Assembly (NCBI RefSeq): GCF_021026315.1
Contig: NZ_JAJNCX010000007.1
Location: 62,001 to 126,000, forward strand
Length of the DNA stretch: 64,000 nucleotides
Origin: Rhizobium sp. C4
Lineage (GTDB): Bacteria; Pseudomonadota; Alphaproteobacteria; Rhizobiales; Rhizobiaceae
Direction: 5' to 3'
Numbering within the stretch: position 1 is the first letter of the stretch; every line of letters starts with the position of its first letter. Positions 35,590-43,488 of this stretch are shown here, in pieces. The notes beneath the pieces were generated by a model that ran no database searches, was not told where the DNA came from, and worked only from the letters and a program-made list of their open reading frames with translations. A program made the position numbers and the translations under genes.

Positions 35590-36006
35590 ATGCCGATGCC
35601 GCAGGACTATTTCCAGGCGTCGCGCGACTTCGAGGCCTTCATGGCGTCCCTCAAGCGGATCTCGCTGCTGCAGACGACGCATCAGTGCTACACCATGGTC
35701 GAGGCGGTGTTTCATGCGCTGCGCAGCCATATGAGCGCGCGCGAGGCGCTGGCGTTTGCCGATCTTCTTCCGCCCGTTCTCAGGGCAATTTTCGTGTCGG
35801 ACTGGGACATTGACGTACCGGTCCTGCCGATGACCGACCGCGCCGGGCTGCAGCGCGAAATCCTGGCGCTTCGGCACAATCACAATCTTTCGACGCCTTC
35901 GGCGCTGGAAGATGTGGGGGCGGCGCTGCGGGAAAACATGGAACCGGAGAAGTTCGCCCGCCTGCTCGACATCATGCCCGCCGAGCTTGCCGGCTTCTGG
36001 CGCTGA
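35590..36006 (+). CDS. DUF2267-domain protein
   Basis: A 138-residue helical cytosolic protein. The segment HQCYTMVEAVFHALRSHMSA followed by EALAFADLLPPVLRAIFVSDWD matches the DUF2267 pattern (helical unit with L-P-P-x-L-R). DUF2267 proteins are linked to stress in other bacteria, with no biochemical role known. It starts four bases after the WD40 stop and is probably in its operon. Confidence 0.82.
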   Translation: MPMPQDYFQASRDFEAFMASLKRISLLQTTHQCYTMVEAVFHALRSHMSAREALAFADLLPPVLRAIFVSDWDIDVPVLPMTDRAGLQREILALRHNHNLSTPSALEDVGAALRENMEPEKFARLLDIMPAELAGFWR

Positions 36007-36165
36007 ACCCGGCTACCCGCGTGTTTAAACACCGTGTTCCGCCGGGAACAGCGGCCTGATCGTGTCGCATCTATACCTGTCTCCATCAGATGCAAGCCAG
36101 CCGGAGGCAAAAGCCTCCTGACGATCAGCCAAGGCTCGGGATGAGCCATACCGGGAGACACGACC

Positions 36166-36738
36166 ATGACCAAGTTTCGCACTCTTTTCGCACAATCCGC
36201 TCTTGCCGCCGTTCTCGCCATCAGCGTAGCCAACGTCGCGCATGCCGACATCTCCAGCATGTCCGCCTCGATCGGAGGCCATTCGGGCAACGGGCCGAGC
36301 GCTGGCAACAACGGTGGCAACGGCAACAATAGCACTGACAGCGTCGGCACCAGTGCCCCAAGCAGCGGCGAAGGCCCTGACGCCTTCACCTACGACACCA
36401 AGCTTCCTAACAAGCCGAGGCTGCCGCGCCTGCCCAGGCCAAGGCCCTGCCACGGTGCAAGCTGCAAGGTCCAGACTGCGTCCGCCGACGGCAAGGTCTG
36501 CTTCTACACGGGCGCAAACTTCACCGGCGCACATTTCTGCGCCTCGATCGGCACCAGCGCGCCGCGCCTGCCGGCCACCTGGAACGACCGCATTTCCTCC
36601 GTCGAGGTGATCGGACCGGCCAGCGTCAAGATCTGCTCGGACCGCGCCTATTCCGGCGAGTGCCTGGCACTCAGCGGCAGCCGCGGCATGCTGATCTCGC
36701 TCGACAAGGCGATCTCGTCCTACACGGTCACCCGGTGA
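36166..36738 (+). CDS. Secreted beta/gamma-crystallin-fold protein (peptidase inhibitor I36-like)
   Basis: A 190-residue secreted protein. The signal peptide ends at about residue 27 (ANVAHA). Residues 30-70 are a Gly/Asn/Ser-rich linker, 80-95 a basic Pro/Arg stretch (LPRLPRPRPCHG), and about 108-190 two Greek-key motifs (VCFYTGANFTGAHFC and VKICSDRAYSGECLAL) as in beta/gamma crystallins and I36 inhibitors. Cysteines are paired across the motifs. A calcium-binding or protease-inhibiting role outside the cell is possible. Preceded by a strong upstream hairpin (GGAGGC-AAAA-GCCTCC). Confidence 0.78.
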   Translation: MTKFRTLFAQSALAAVLAISVANVAHADISSMSASIGGHSGNGPSAGNNGGNGNNSTDSVGTSAPSSGEGPDAFTYDTKLPNKPRLPRLPRPRPCHGASCKVQTASADGKVCFYTGANFTGAHFCASIGTSAPRLPATWNDRISSVEVIGPASVKICSDRAYSGECLALSGSRGMLISLDKAISSYTVTR

Positions 36739-36781
36739 TCGCAGGAAGGCGGCAACCCCTCTGGAGCTGCCGCCTTCCGTC

Positions 36782-37225
36782 TCACCATTCCAGTTCCATA
36801 TGCGGCCGGCCGTTGGAGGTTTTCTCCACGGTCCGGCCGTCTTCGCCGATCATGCAGGTGACGCGCTTGCGGAACGCCGAGAAGCTGTCGAAGGTGACGA
36901 CATCCACCGGCTCCTCGAAATCGAAGGTGATGCGATAGCGCCCCGGCGCATGCGTCAGCGCCTGCACCGAGAGGATTTCCGCCTTGAAGGGCTGGCCGAG
37001 ATAGTGGCCGGTAACCCTGGAGCCGAGCATCCACGGATTGAGCGGCGGGCGGTTGCCGGCTTTCGCGGCCATCGTGTTCCAGTCGCGGAAGCCGTATTGG
37101 GCTGCGACCAGTTCCAGCGCTTTCGAGTGGGTGATGTCCTGGCTCTCGTCCTTGAGGCGACTGCGCAGGCGCTTGGCCTGATCCTTCAAGGTTTCGAGCG
37201 AGGGGATGGGCATCGATTGTGACAT
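36782..37225 (-). CDS. Glyoxalase-superfamily-associated protein
   Basis: A 147-residue cytosolic protein. Residues 8-55 (LKDQAKRLRSRLKDESQDIT, then HSKALELVAAQYGFRDWNTM) form a helical motif that is found at the N-terminus of some glyoxalase-like proteins annotated in alphaproteobacteria. The rest (about 65-147) is a beta-rich domain with YRITFDFEEPVDVVTFDSF and no clear metal ligands of glyoxalase I. Function unknown. ATG at 37225 has AAGGAC nearby; 37213 is an alternative start. Confidence 0.72.
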   Translation of the reverse strand: MSQSMPIPSLETLKDQAKRLRSRLKDESQDITHSKALELVAAQYGFRDWNTMAAKAGNRPPLNPWMLGSRVTGHYLGQPFKAEILSVQALTHAPGRYRITFDFEEPVDVVTFDSFSAFRKRVTCMIGEDGRTVEKTSNGRPHMELEW

Positions 37226-37429
37226 GGTTGAAGTCCTTGCCGCATTCGCAGTGCCGTGATCGGGACCCGCATTGCCGATGGCGCGAATGCTTCAAAGCTT
37301 CGGTCATCAATCGGAGTTTCGATGCAAGTCCTGACGAACTGCACCGGGAACTTCACCAAGGCAAATGCCAGCGGGCGGCAGGCGTTCCCAAGCCTTCCGA
37401 CGAGCTTATGCCTGAAAGTGGCGCAGAGT

Positions 37430-38080
37430 TCAAGTAATCGCCGGAACGGCCGTCAGGACGGCCACGTAATGGATCGCCGCGGCGGCCAGCACATGGGTGT
37501 GCCAGATGGCGCGGGAATAGGGCAGGCGGTCGAAATGATAGAAGAGCGTGCCTGCCGTGTAGGTCACGCCGCCGACGAGCAGCAGGATCAGCACGAGCGG
37601 GTTGAGGTTTTCGATCAACGGCCACAGCGCGACGATGCCGAGCCAGCCCATGCCGAGATAAAGGAAGAAGCCGGCGCGCGGCCAGCGATGGAAGAAGGCA
37701 AGCTTCATGACGATGCCGACGATGGCCAGCGTCCAGGAGGCAATCGCCAGTCCCCAGCCCAGCCAGCCGCCAAGCCCGATGATGCCGATCGGCGTATAGG
37801 TGCCGGCGATCATCAGATAGATGGCCGCATGGTCGAATCGGCGCAGCACGGCGCGCACCTTGCTGTGGATGGTCAGATTATAGGCTGCGGAAAAGGAGAA
37901 GGTGGCGATCAGCCCGATGCCGTAGAAGGTCAGCGGCCAGATCCAGCTCGCCGGCAGCTTCAGGCTGGCCCAGACGATCAGCGCCGAGGTCGCGGCGATG
38001 GCGGCGGCAACGCCGATCACATGCACGACACCATCGGCAAAATGTTCCCAGGGCGTATGTGGCAGCTCGAATCGGGTCAT
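37430..38080 (-). CDS. Hemolysin III family membrane protein
   Basis: A 216-residue inner-membrane protein with seven helices of the HlyIII/PAQR family. Conserved features include HTPWEHFADGVVHVIG, FSFSAAYNLT, RRFDHAAIYLMIAGTYTP and GTLFYHFDRLPYSRAIWHTHV, with the Asp and His residues that coordinate zinc in PAQR proteins. Family members are proposed membrane hydrolases or regulators. ATG at 38080 is the family start; longer extensions reach towards the tRNA gene. Confidence 0.92.
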   Translation of the reverse strand: MTRFELPHTPWEHFADGVVHVIGVAAAIAATSALIVWASLKLPASWIWPLTFYGIGLIATFSFSAAYNLTIHSKVRAVLRRFDHAAIYLMIAGTYTPIGIIGLGGWLGWGLAIASWTLAIVGIVMKLAFFHRWPRAGFFLYLGMGWLGIVALWPLIENLNPLVLILLLVGGVTYTAGTLFYHFDRLPYSRAIWHTHVLAAAAIHYVAVLTAVPAIT

Positions 38081-38226
38081 GGGACAGCGTGGTCTCGTCG
38101 GGGTGGTTCTTGGTCCGGCAATAATATCGGGCGGCACCGCGCAAGGCAATCGCAAGTGCTGCGACATTCCCGCCCGCCGCTTCCGAAGAAGCGGCCGGGC
38201 AATCACATATGATTGTGAGGGAAGGA

Positions 38227-38301
<75 letters not shown>

Positions 38302-38400
38302 ATCCGATGTCGGCGCATAGATCATAAAATGCTTTGCGCCGTCAATAGGGTTTTTGAAGCTTTTTTCTCAATCGGTGGAAAAGCTTCGGTGGCCGCCTGA

Positions 38401-38763
38401 TCAGGCGGCCAACATCTTGTTGACCTCGTCGACGAGGTCGCGAAGGTGGAAGGGCTTGGAGAGAACCTTGGCGTCCTTGGGGGCGCGGGAGTCCGGGTTG
38501 AGCGCCACGGCGGCGAAGCCGGTGATGAACATGACCTTCAGATCCGGGTCGAGTTCGGTCGCGCGGCGGGCGAGCTCGATGCCGTCCATTTCCGGCATCA
38601 CGATGTCGGTCAGAAGCAGCGAGAAGGGCTCTTCGCGCAGACGGTCATAGGCACTCGCGCCATTGTCATAGGACATGACGTTGTAGCCGGCGCGTTCCAG
38701 CGCCTTGACCAGGAAACGGCGCATGTCGTTGTCGTCTTCTGCGAGGAGGATCTTCTGGGTCAT
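38401..38763 (-). CDS. cpdR: CpdR single-domain response regulator
   Basis: A 120-residue receiver-only regulator. Acidic pocket residues are in LLAEDDND, the phospho-acceptor is Asp53 in LLLTDIVMPEMDG, the switch Thr is in FITGFAAVAL and the Lys in VLSKPFHL. In Caulobacter and Sinorhizobium, unphosphorylated CpdR delivers CtrA and other substrates to ClpXP; phosphorylation by the CckA-ChpT relay blocks this. The Ala-Ala C-terminus is the known ClpXP-recognised end. ATG at 38763 (MTQKILLAED) matches homologues; 38775 is a possible alternative. Divergent from the N-formylglutamate amidohydrolase gene. Confidence 0.94.
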   Translation of the reverse strand: MTQKILLAEDDNDMRRFLVKALERAGYNVMSYDNGASAYDRLREEPFSLLLTDIVMPEMDGIELARRATELDPDLKVMFITGFAAVALNPDSRAPKDAKVLSKPFHLRDLVDEVNKMLAA

Positions 38764-38976
38764 TTTCTCTGACATCTGGTGTTTTCTCGTTCTGGCATAT
38801 GAACAGGAGTTGTATGCTGGAGCGGGTAAATTTCCCGTGAACAGCAGCGGCCAAGCCTCTGTATAACGGTTCGTGAGCCGTTTTGGCTCCCGCGAATGGT
38901 TTTGACTTCGCAGCCGCCTGCTGGCAACATGTTTGACACTGCAAATCACCACAACAACAAAACATGGTAAAGGGGA

Positions 38977-39864
38977 ATGATGCGCGGCCCAGGCGATGAA
39001 CAGATCGATTTCGAGGTCTTCGAGCCTGTCGCTCATACCATTCCATTCGTGTTCAATTCCCCGCATAGCGGTCGCTGCTACAGCCGCGAATTCATGGCGC
39101 AGTCGCGCCTCGATCCGCTGACGATCCGCCGGTCGGAAGACGTCTATGTGGAGGAATTGTTCGGCGCCGCCGTCTCGCTCGGCGCGCCGATGCTGATTGC
39201 CCATTTCCCGCGCGCCTATCTCGATGTGAACCGCGAGCCCTACGAGCTCGATCCGCGCATGTTCATCGGCGAGCTGCCGTCGCATGTGAACCGCAATTCC
39301 GTGCGGGTCGCCGGCGGGCTCGGGACCATTCCGCGAATCGTCGCCGAGAACACGGAAATCTACCGCATGCGGCTGACGGCGGAGGAGGGGCTGGACCGGA
39401 TCGAAGCCGTCTACAAGCCCTATCATGCCTGCCTGCGCCGGCTGATTGCCCGCACCCATGTGTGCTTCGGCCAGGCCATCCTCATCGACTGCCACTCCAT
39501 GCCCGGCAATATTCGCATTCCCGGATCGCCGGAAAAGCCGGAGATCGTCATCGGCGACCGTTATGGCACAAGTGCCTCGTCGCGGCTGACGCGCGCGGCA
39601 AGCGACATCCTCACCGATCTCGGCTTCGCCACCGTGCGCAACAAGCCCTATGCCGGCGGCTTCATCACCGAACATTACGGCCGCCCGGCCCGCAACCTCC
39701 ATGCCATCCAGATCGAGGTCAATCGTTCGCTTTATGTCGACGAGACGACGCTGGAGCGGAAGCCGGAATTCCTGCTGATCGCCGGGCTGCTGCGCGAATT
39801 CATGCTGCGGCTCGCCGATTACGTCGTCGAGACATCGGGCGACATGGCGTTTGCGGCGGAATAA
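38977..39864 (+). CDS. N-formylglutamate amidohydrolase family protein
   Basis: A 295-residue zinc-dependent hydrolase that would release glutamate from N-formyl-L-glutamate at the end of histidine degradation. Signature segments are FNSPHSGRCY (metal His), RRSEDVYVEELF, ILIDCHSMPG and NKPYAGGFITEHYGRP with metal His residues. No other hut gene is near, so a related N-acyl amino acid substrate is possible. It faces away from cpdR, with about 210 bases between, an order that I recall as common in Rhizobiales. Confidence 0.87.
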   Translation: MMRGPGDEQIDFEVFEPVAHTIPFVFNSPHSGRCYSREFMAQSRLDPLTIRRSEDVYVEELFGAAVSLGAPMLIAHFPRAYLDVNREPYELDPRMFIGELPSHVNRNSVRVAGGLGTIPRIVAENTEIYRMRLTAEEGLDRIEAVYKPYHACLRRLIARTHVCFGQAILIDCHSMPGNIRIPGSPEKPEIVIGDRYGTSASSRLTRAASDILTDLGFATVRNKPYAGGFITEHYGRPARNLHAIQIEVNRSLYVDETTLERKPEFLLIAGLLREFMLRLADYVVETSGDMAFAAE

Positions 39865-39870
39865 GTCAGT

Positions 39871-40046
39871 CTCCCCCTTGTGGGGGAGAAAGCAAAATCA
39901 GGGTCTTAGGCGAAGCCTAAGTCGTAGATTTTGCCAGAGAGGGGGTTTCGCGGCGTGGTCGAAACTCCCCCCATCACCTGGAAAATCTAGCACTTAGCTT
40001 GCAGCTAAGATGCTGATTTTCTTGTCCTCTCCCACAAGGGAAGGAC
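39871..40046. repeat. Mosaic of five adjacent hairpins
   Basis: Directly visible inverted repeats: CTCCCCC-TTG-TGGGGGAG at 39871; GCAAAATC ... CTTAGGC-GAA-GCCTAAG ... GATTTTGC at 39892-39934; GGGGGTTTCG ... CGAAACTCCCCC at 39941-39972; GAAAATC ... CTTAGCT-TGC-AGCTAAG ... GATTTTC at 39981-40021; and GTCCT ... AGGAC at 40024-40046. The second and fourth share the AAAATC/CTTAG core, so one may be a diverged copy of the other. Such mosaics are typical rhizobial intergenic repeats. Confidence 0.75.
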
Positions 40047-40063
40047 AAGCAGCAAACCTCTCC

Positions 40064-40172
40064 GCCGTCATCCTCGGGCCTGTCCCGAGGATCTACTGAC
40101 GAGACCGAGCAATTGACGGTGCGGCGTGCATGCTGCGTAGCAGATCCTCTGGACAAGCCAGAGGATGACGGC
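40064..40172. repeat. RIME-like intergenic mosaic element
   Basis: A 109-base unit bounded by perfect 12-base inverted repeats GCCGTCATCCTC and GAGGATGACGGC. Inside are two smaller palindromes, ATCCTCGGG-CCTGT-CCCGAGGAT and ATCCTCTGG-ACAAG-CCAGAGGAT. Size and layout agree with the Rhizobium-specific intergenic mosaic element RIME1, known as roughly 108 bases with two palindromes. Confidence 0.75.
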
Positions 40173-40724
40173 AGTGGGGGCTGTGCCAAGGGTGCCTCAA
40201 GACATCACGGCGGAAAAATTTCATCCCACATTTTCCCCGTTATCTCATCTCCGCTTATTCTGTAGCTCTTCCGCCACCGGATGGACCAGCGACGACTGGC
40301 TCAGGCGGGAGGAGAGCCTGATGATGTTCTCCGTAACGTGCGGCGGATGTCATCAGGGGACGCGGGCGGCGTCGGGGCAAAAATCCCGACGAAACGTTTC
40401 CCCCGATGGGCCGCGAATGGCTCGGCGGCTTGGCTGCGCCAAAGAACCCGTCTGCCTCCGCAGACGGCTTAGCGAGGCGGCCCGCGTTTGAGGATCAGGG
40501 TCGGATGAGGCCCTGCCTTGCAGATCTCGACGGGTCGCGCTGGCGCTCCGCCGTTATTTTACTACTCAATCAGGGCGGCGCGTCAGCGTGGCTCTCCGGA
40601 AGCTGATGTCCAGAGAAAGGGACGGAGGCGGTTAGACCGGAGGATAACTCGGGGAAGGTATTTGTCCGAGGGTTTTGCTGCGCCAGCGTTCTCCGCTCGC
40701 CATGAGGGCAGGGCGCCAGTGGCC

Positions 40725-40802
40725 AAAAAAAACCGCGCCATTGGCGCGGTCAAATCTAGGGAGGAAACACCCAAGGAGGGTATTACAGCCGCGAGCGACT
40801 GT
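40725..40802 (-). ncRNA. mmgR: Candidate mmgR (suhB/alpha-r8 family) small RNA
   Basis: On the minus strand a promoter at 40809-40837 is followed by about 78 bases that contain two CCTCC boxes around TTGGGTGTTT (ACCCTCCTTGGGTGTTTCC, then TCCCTAG) and end in a perfect terminator ACCGCGCC-AATT-type loop-GGCGCGGT with eight T. The rhizobial sRNA MmgR, about 77 nucleotides long, has this architecture and these unpaired CU-rich boxes, and its family was first named suhB because it lies divergently upstream of an inositol-monophosphatase gene, exactly as here. MmgR limits polyhydroxybutyrate accumulation in Sinorhizobium. Family assignment is from memory of the motif. Confidence 0.78.
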
Positions 40803-40808
40803 AAGATG

Positions 40809-40837
40809 AACATATTATTGCAGCGCACACATGTCAA
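40809..40837 (-). promoter_or_regulatory. Promoter of the mmgR-like sRNA
   Basis: Reading the minus strand: TTGACA at 40837-40832, a 17-base spacer, then TATGTT at 40814-40809. This is a near-consensus vegetative promoter, and transcription would begin at about 40802. Confidence 0.7.
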
Positions 40838-41010
40838 CGGATTTGGCACAGGATTTAAGCAGATTTTTTTCTTGCTCATTTTTTACCCATTCGTGCTTGC
40901 TGCGGCATCAAATGTGAAAGAATGGCCTTTCCTCTGCCGGCGATTTCCGGTTTAAGCAGGGAGGTTTCTGCATAAAACAAGAGCGCGCGGCGCGCGCATA
41001 CGAGGGCCCC

Positions 41011-41784
41011 ATGTTGCCAGACAGAGCGTTTTTCGATCGCCTCGCCGAGGTTGCTGCGCGCGAGACGCTGCCGCGCTTCCGCGCCGGTGCTGCGGTGGTC
41101 AACAAGGAAGCGGGCGGTTTCGATCCGGTGACGGAAGGCGACCGGGCGGCAGAAGAAGCGATCCGTGCCGAAATCGAGCGCGCCTTTCCCGATCATGGCA
41201 TCCTTGGCGAAGAGCATGGCAATGTCGGGCTCGACCGCGAGAATGTCTGGGTGATCGACCCGATCGACGGCACGCGCGCCTTCATTTCCGGCCTGCCGGT
41301 CTGGGGGACGCTGATCGGGCTCTACAGCAATGGCCGGGCGAATATGGGACTGGTCGACCAGCCCTTCACCGGCGAGCGCTATTTCTCCGACGGCAAGGCC
41401 TCCTACTATACCGGCCCCGGCGGGGCGCGCGAGATCAGGACGCGCGATTGCGGCGACATCACCAAGGCGACGCTGTTTTCCACCTCGCCGCATCTCTTCA
41501 CCGGTGAGGACGAGCGGAAATATCGTGCGGTCGAAAAGACCGTGCAACTCTTCCGCTATGGCTGCGATTGCTATGCCTATATGCTGGTCGCCAGCGGCAA
41601 TATCGATCTCGTGGTCGAGAACCAGCTGAAGCCCTATGATGTCGGCGGCATCATTCCGATCATCGAGAATGCCGGCGGGGTCATCACGACATGGGATGGC
41701 GGGCGGCCGGAAATGGGCGGACGCATCGTTGCTGCCGCCACGCCGGCACTGCACAGGCAGGCGCTGGAACTGCTGGCGGGCTGA
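41011..41784 (+). CDS. hisN: Histidinol-phosphatase, inositol-monophosphatase family (HisN)
   Basis: A 257-residue magnesium-dependent phosphatase. Metal-site motifs are ILGEEHG, DPIDGTRAFISGLPVWGTLI (about residues 83-102) and LKPYDVGGIIPIIENAGG. The extended DGTRAFISGLP form is typical of the HisN branch, which makes histidinol from histidinol phosphate, rather than SuhB or CysQ; the usual W-D of motif 3 is Y-D. Older rhizobial annotations call this gene suhB. The mmgR-like sRNA is divergent upstream. Confidence 0.88.
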   Translation: MLPDRAFFDRLAEVAARETLPRFRAGAAVVNKEAGGFDPVTEGDRAAEEAIRAEIERAFPDHGILGEEHGNVGLDRENVWVIDPIDGTRAFISGLPVWGTLIGLYSNGRANMGLVDQPFTGERYFSDGKASYYTGPGGAREIRTRDCGDITKATLFSTSPHLFTGEDERKYRAVEKTVQLFRYGCDCYAYMLVASGNIDLVVENQLKPYDVGGIIPIIENAGGVITTWDGGRPEMGGRIVAAATPALHRQALELLAG

Positions 41785-42789
41785 TCAGCCCGCCGCCTTC
41801 TCCGCCGCGTCTTCCTTTTCCCCGTCTTCCTCGATCAGGCGAACGGGTTCGGCAAAGCCGCCGGGGATGAAGGCGAGCAGCGCCGCCATGGCCTGCGCGC
41901 GATATTTCTCCGCCTCCTGAAAGACCTCGTGTTCCGCGCCGTTGATTGGGATCAGCTTGCCGGCGCGGAAGTAGCGCGACATGCGCTCGATCTCCGGATA
42001 GGAGGCGACGCGATCGGCCGTGGGGCCAAGGACCAGTGTCGGCACAGTGATCGACTGCAGATAGGTCGGCGAGACGACCTTGCGGCCTGCCTTCAGGCAT
42101 TCATGCAGCCAGCGCCAGGTCGGCGGGCCGAGCGTCAGTTCGGGATGCGCGTCAAGGATTGCCTGGTTGCGGGCAAAACGCTTGGGGTCCGACGTCACGG
42201 CATTGTCGGCGAAGTTCGAATAGTCCCTGTCCTTGCGCGAGGCGCGGCCGCCGAGGCCGATGAGGCACATGAGGCGGGCGACGAAGCGGACCATGCGGGG
42301 CGACGGCCGCAGGGAGGCGAGACCGAGGAAGGGAGCGGAGACGACGATCCGTTCGACACGGTTGGCGATGCGTCGAGCACTTGCCAGCGCAATCAGCCCG
42401 CCGGTCGAGTGACCGACGAGGAAGAAGGGGAGCTTGGCGTCCGGCAGGACGATCTGCTCGAAGAACGAGTCGAGATCCTTCTGGTAGTCGACGAAGCGGC
42501 GGACATGGCCGAGCCGCTTGTTTTTCAGGAGGCGCGGCGATCCGCCCTGGCCGCGCAGGTCGAAGGTGGCGACCCAGAGCCCGGTGGCCGTTATGTCGGC
42601 AATCGTTTCGGCATATTTCTCGATCGTCTCGCTGCGGCCCTGCAGGAGGACGACGGTTCCCTTGGGCGGCGATGCCTTGCCCTTGAAAACGGCATAGCGC
42701 AGGTCGAGCCCGTCATGCGTCTTGAAGGTCCCGGCCATATGGACAGGCGGCAGCGGATTGTCTGGGGTGGAATGCAGGGTCTCGGTCAT
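41785..42789 (-). CDS. Alpha/beta hydrolase, lysophospholipase-like
   Basis: A 334-residue serine hydrolase. The nucleophile elbow is GHSTGG with Ser128, the oxyanion region is [14 protein letters not shown], the acid is near GPTADRVAS and the His in [10 protein letters not shown]. This is the layout of the PldB/monoacylglycerol-lipase group acting on lysophospholipids or monoglycerides. The ATG at 42789 is chosen because an in-frame extension would cross the divergent hsp20 promoter. It ends adjacent to the convergent hisN stop. Confidence 0.88.
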   Translation of the reverse strand: MTETLHSTPDNPLPPVHMAGTFKTHDGLDLRYAVFKGKASPPKGTVVLLQGRSETIEKYAETIADITATGLWVATFDLRGQGGSPRLLKNKRLGHVRRFVDYQKDLDSFFEQIVLPDAKLPFFLVGHSTGGLIALASARRIANRVERIVVSAPFLGLASLRPSPRMVRFVARLMCLIGLGGRASRKDRDYSNFADNAVTSDPKRFARNQAILDAHPELTLGPPTWRWLHECLKAGRKVVSPTYLQSITVPTLVLGPTADRVASYPEIERMSRYFRAGKLIPINGAEHEVFQEAEKYRAQAMAALLAFIPGGFAEPVRLIEEDGEKEDAAEKAAG

Positions 42790-42823
42790 CGCGCTCTCGA
42801 TTTGGCTAAACTTCTCATCACCT

Positions 42824-42851
42824 CTTGAAGCGCAAAAATCAATTCCCATCT
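42824..42851 (+). promoter_or_regulatory. Heat-shock (RpoH) promoter of hsp20
   Basis: CTTGAA at 42824-42829, a 15-base spacer, then CCCATCT at 42845-42851. This matches the alphaproteobacterial RpoH pattern CTTGAA-N15/16-CCCAT-n-T. Transcription from about 42858 would give a leader of about 100 bases, the length of a ROSE thermometer. Confidence 0.8.
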
Positions 42852-42887
42852 CTTCTTCAGAAGACGCCAAACGGGTCTTCCCAAACC

Positions 42888-42958
42888 GTCTCCCGCCGCC
42901 ACAAACGGGGCGTGAGGCATTGAAAACATTGACTGACGTCGCTTCTCAGGAGGACATC
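42888..42958 (+). promoter_or_regulatory. ROSE-type RNA thermometer
   Basis: Two hairpins precede the ATG. The upstream one (42888-42918) pairs GUCUC-CCGCC with GGCG-GAGGC-type partners. The second (42938-42955) pairs GUC-CUUC with GGAGGAC, burying the AGGAGG ribosome site; the unpaired G opposite it makes the UCGCU / AGGA arrangement that is the hallmark of ROSE elements (UYGCU with a bulged G). Heating would open it and allow translation. Confidence 0.75.
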
Positions 42959-43423
42959 ATGCGTCACATCGACTACTCTCCCCTTTATCGCTCCACCGTC
43001 GGCTTCGACCGCCTGTTCAACATGCTTGACGGCATCGGCCAGCCCGACCAGTCGCAGAGCTATCCGCCCTACAATATTGAGCGGACGGGTGAGAACGCCT
43101 ATCGCATCACCATGGCCGTTGCCGGCTTTGACGAAAGCGAGCTTTCGATCGAAGCGCGCGAACATGCGCTGACCGTCAAGGGTGAAAAATCCGCCGAAGT
43201 CGACAAGGATGTCGACTATCTCTATCGCGGCATTGCCAAGCGCGCCTTCGAGCGCCGCTTCCAGCTTGCCGACTATGTCGAAGTGCGCGGTGCCTCGCTG
43301 AAGAACGGCCTGCTCCACATCGACCTCGTGCGCGAAATTCCCGAAACGATGAAGCCGCGCCGCATCGATATCGTCGCCTCGAAGAGCGAAGCTCCCAAGG
43401 CGATCGAAGGCCAGCTCAACTAA
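42959..43423 (+). CDS. Small heat-shock protein Hsp20 (IbpA/HspH type)
   Basis: A 154-residue ATP-independent chaperone that holds unfolding proteins. The alpha-crystallin domain covers about residues 38-130 ([20 protein letters not shown] through [15 protein letters not shown]), with the GLL-type I/L-x-I/L motif. Start [20 protein letters not shown] is typical of rhizobial class A Hsp20. The ATG at 42959 is set by the AGGAGG site, which is embedded in the ROSE hairpin. RpoH promoter upstream and terminator downstream make it a single-gene heat-shock unit. Confidence 0.94.
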   Translation: MRHIDYSPLYRSTVGFDRLFNMLDGIGQPDQSQSYPPYNIERTGENAYRITMAVAGFDESELSIEAREHALTVKGEKSAEVDKDVDYLYRGIAKRAFERRFQLADYVEVRGASLKNGLLHIDLVREIPETMKPRRIDIVASKSEAPKAIEGQLN

Positions 43424-43446
43424 AACTTCTCCTCCGGTTGATTGAA

Positions 43447-43478
43447 GAGGCCCCCGGTTTCCCTGCCGGGGGTCTTTT
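43447..43478 (+). terminator. Intrinsic terminator of hsp20
   Basis: CCCCCGG ... CCGGGGG stem with an eight-base loop, followed by TCTTTTC. It sits between hsp20 and the end of the convergent buf operon. Confidence 0.8.
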
Positions 43479-43488
43479 CGTGCCGGCT

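Larger units (their letters stand above)
39865..41010. other. 1.1-kb non-coding region with hairpin repeats, RIME-like element and sRNA
   Basis: No credible protein gene between the N-formylglutamate amidohydrolase and hisN. From left to right it holds a block of stacked hairpins (39871-40046), a 109-base element with terminal inverted repeats (40064-40172), about 550 bases in which I see only short open frames without ribosome sites, and a candidate mmgR-type sRNA with promoter and terminator on the minus strand (40725-40837). The rest, up to 41010, is A/T-rich and must hold the hisN promoter. Confidence 0.7.

Noticed and set aside
38356..38387. GAAGCTTTT / AAAAGCTTC inverted repeat after cpdR
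   Set aside because: The stem is A/T-rich and has no T run on the cpdR strand, so I could not call it a terminator.
38764..39702. In-frame upstream extension of cpdR
   Set aside because: It runs through the divergent N-formylglutamate amidohydrolase gene; CpdR homologues start at the ATG chosen.
40165..40491. 108-residue frame in the intergenic region
   Set aside because: It begins inside the RIME-like element, lacks a ribosome site and has no domain-like sequence.
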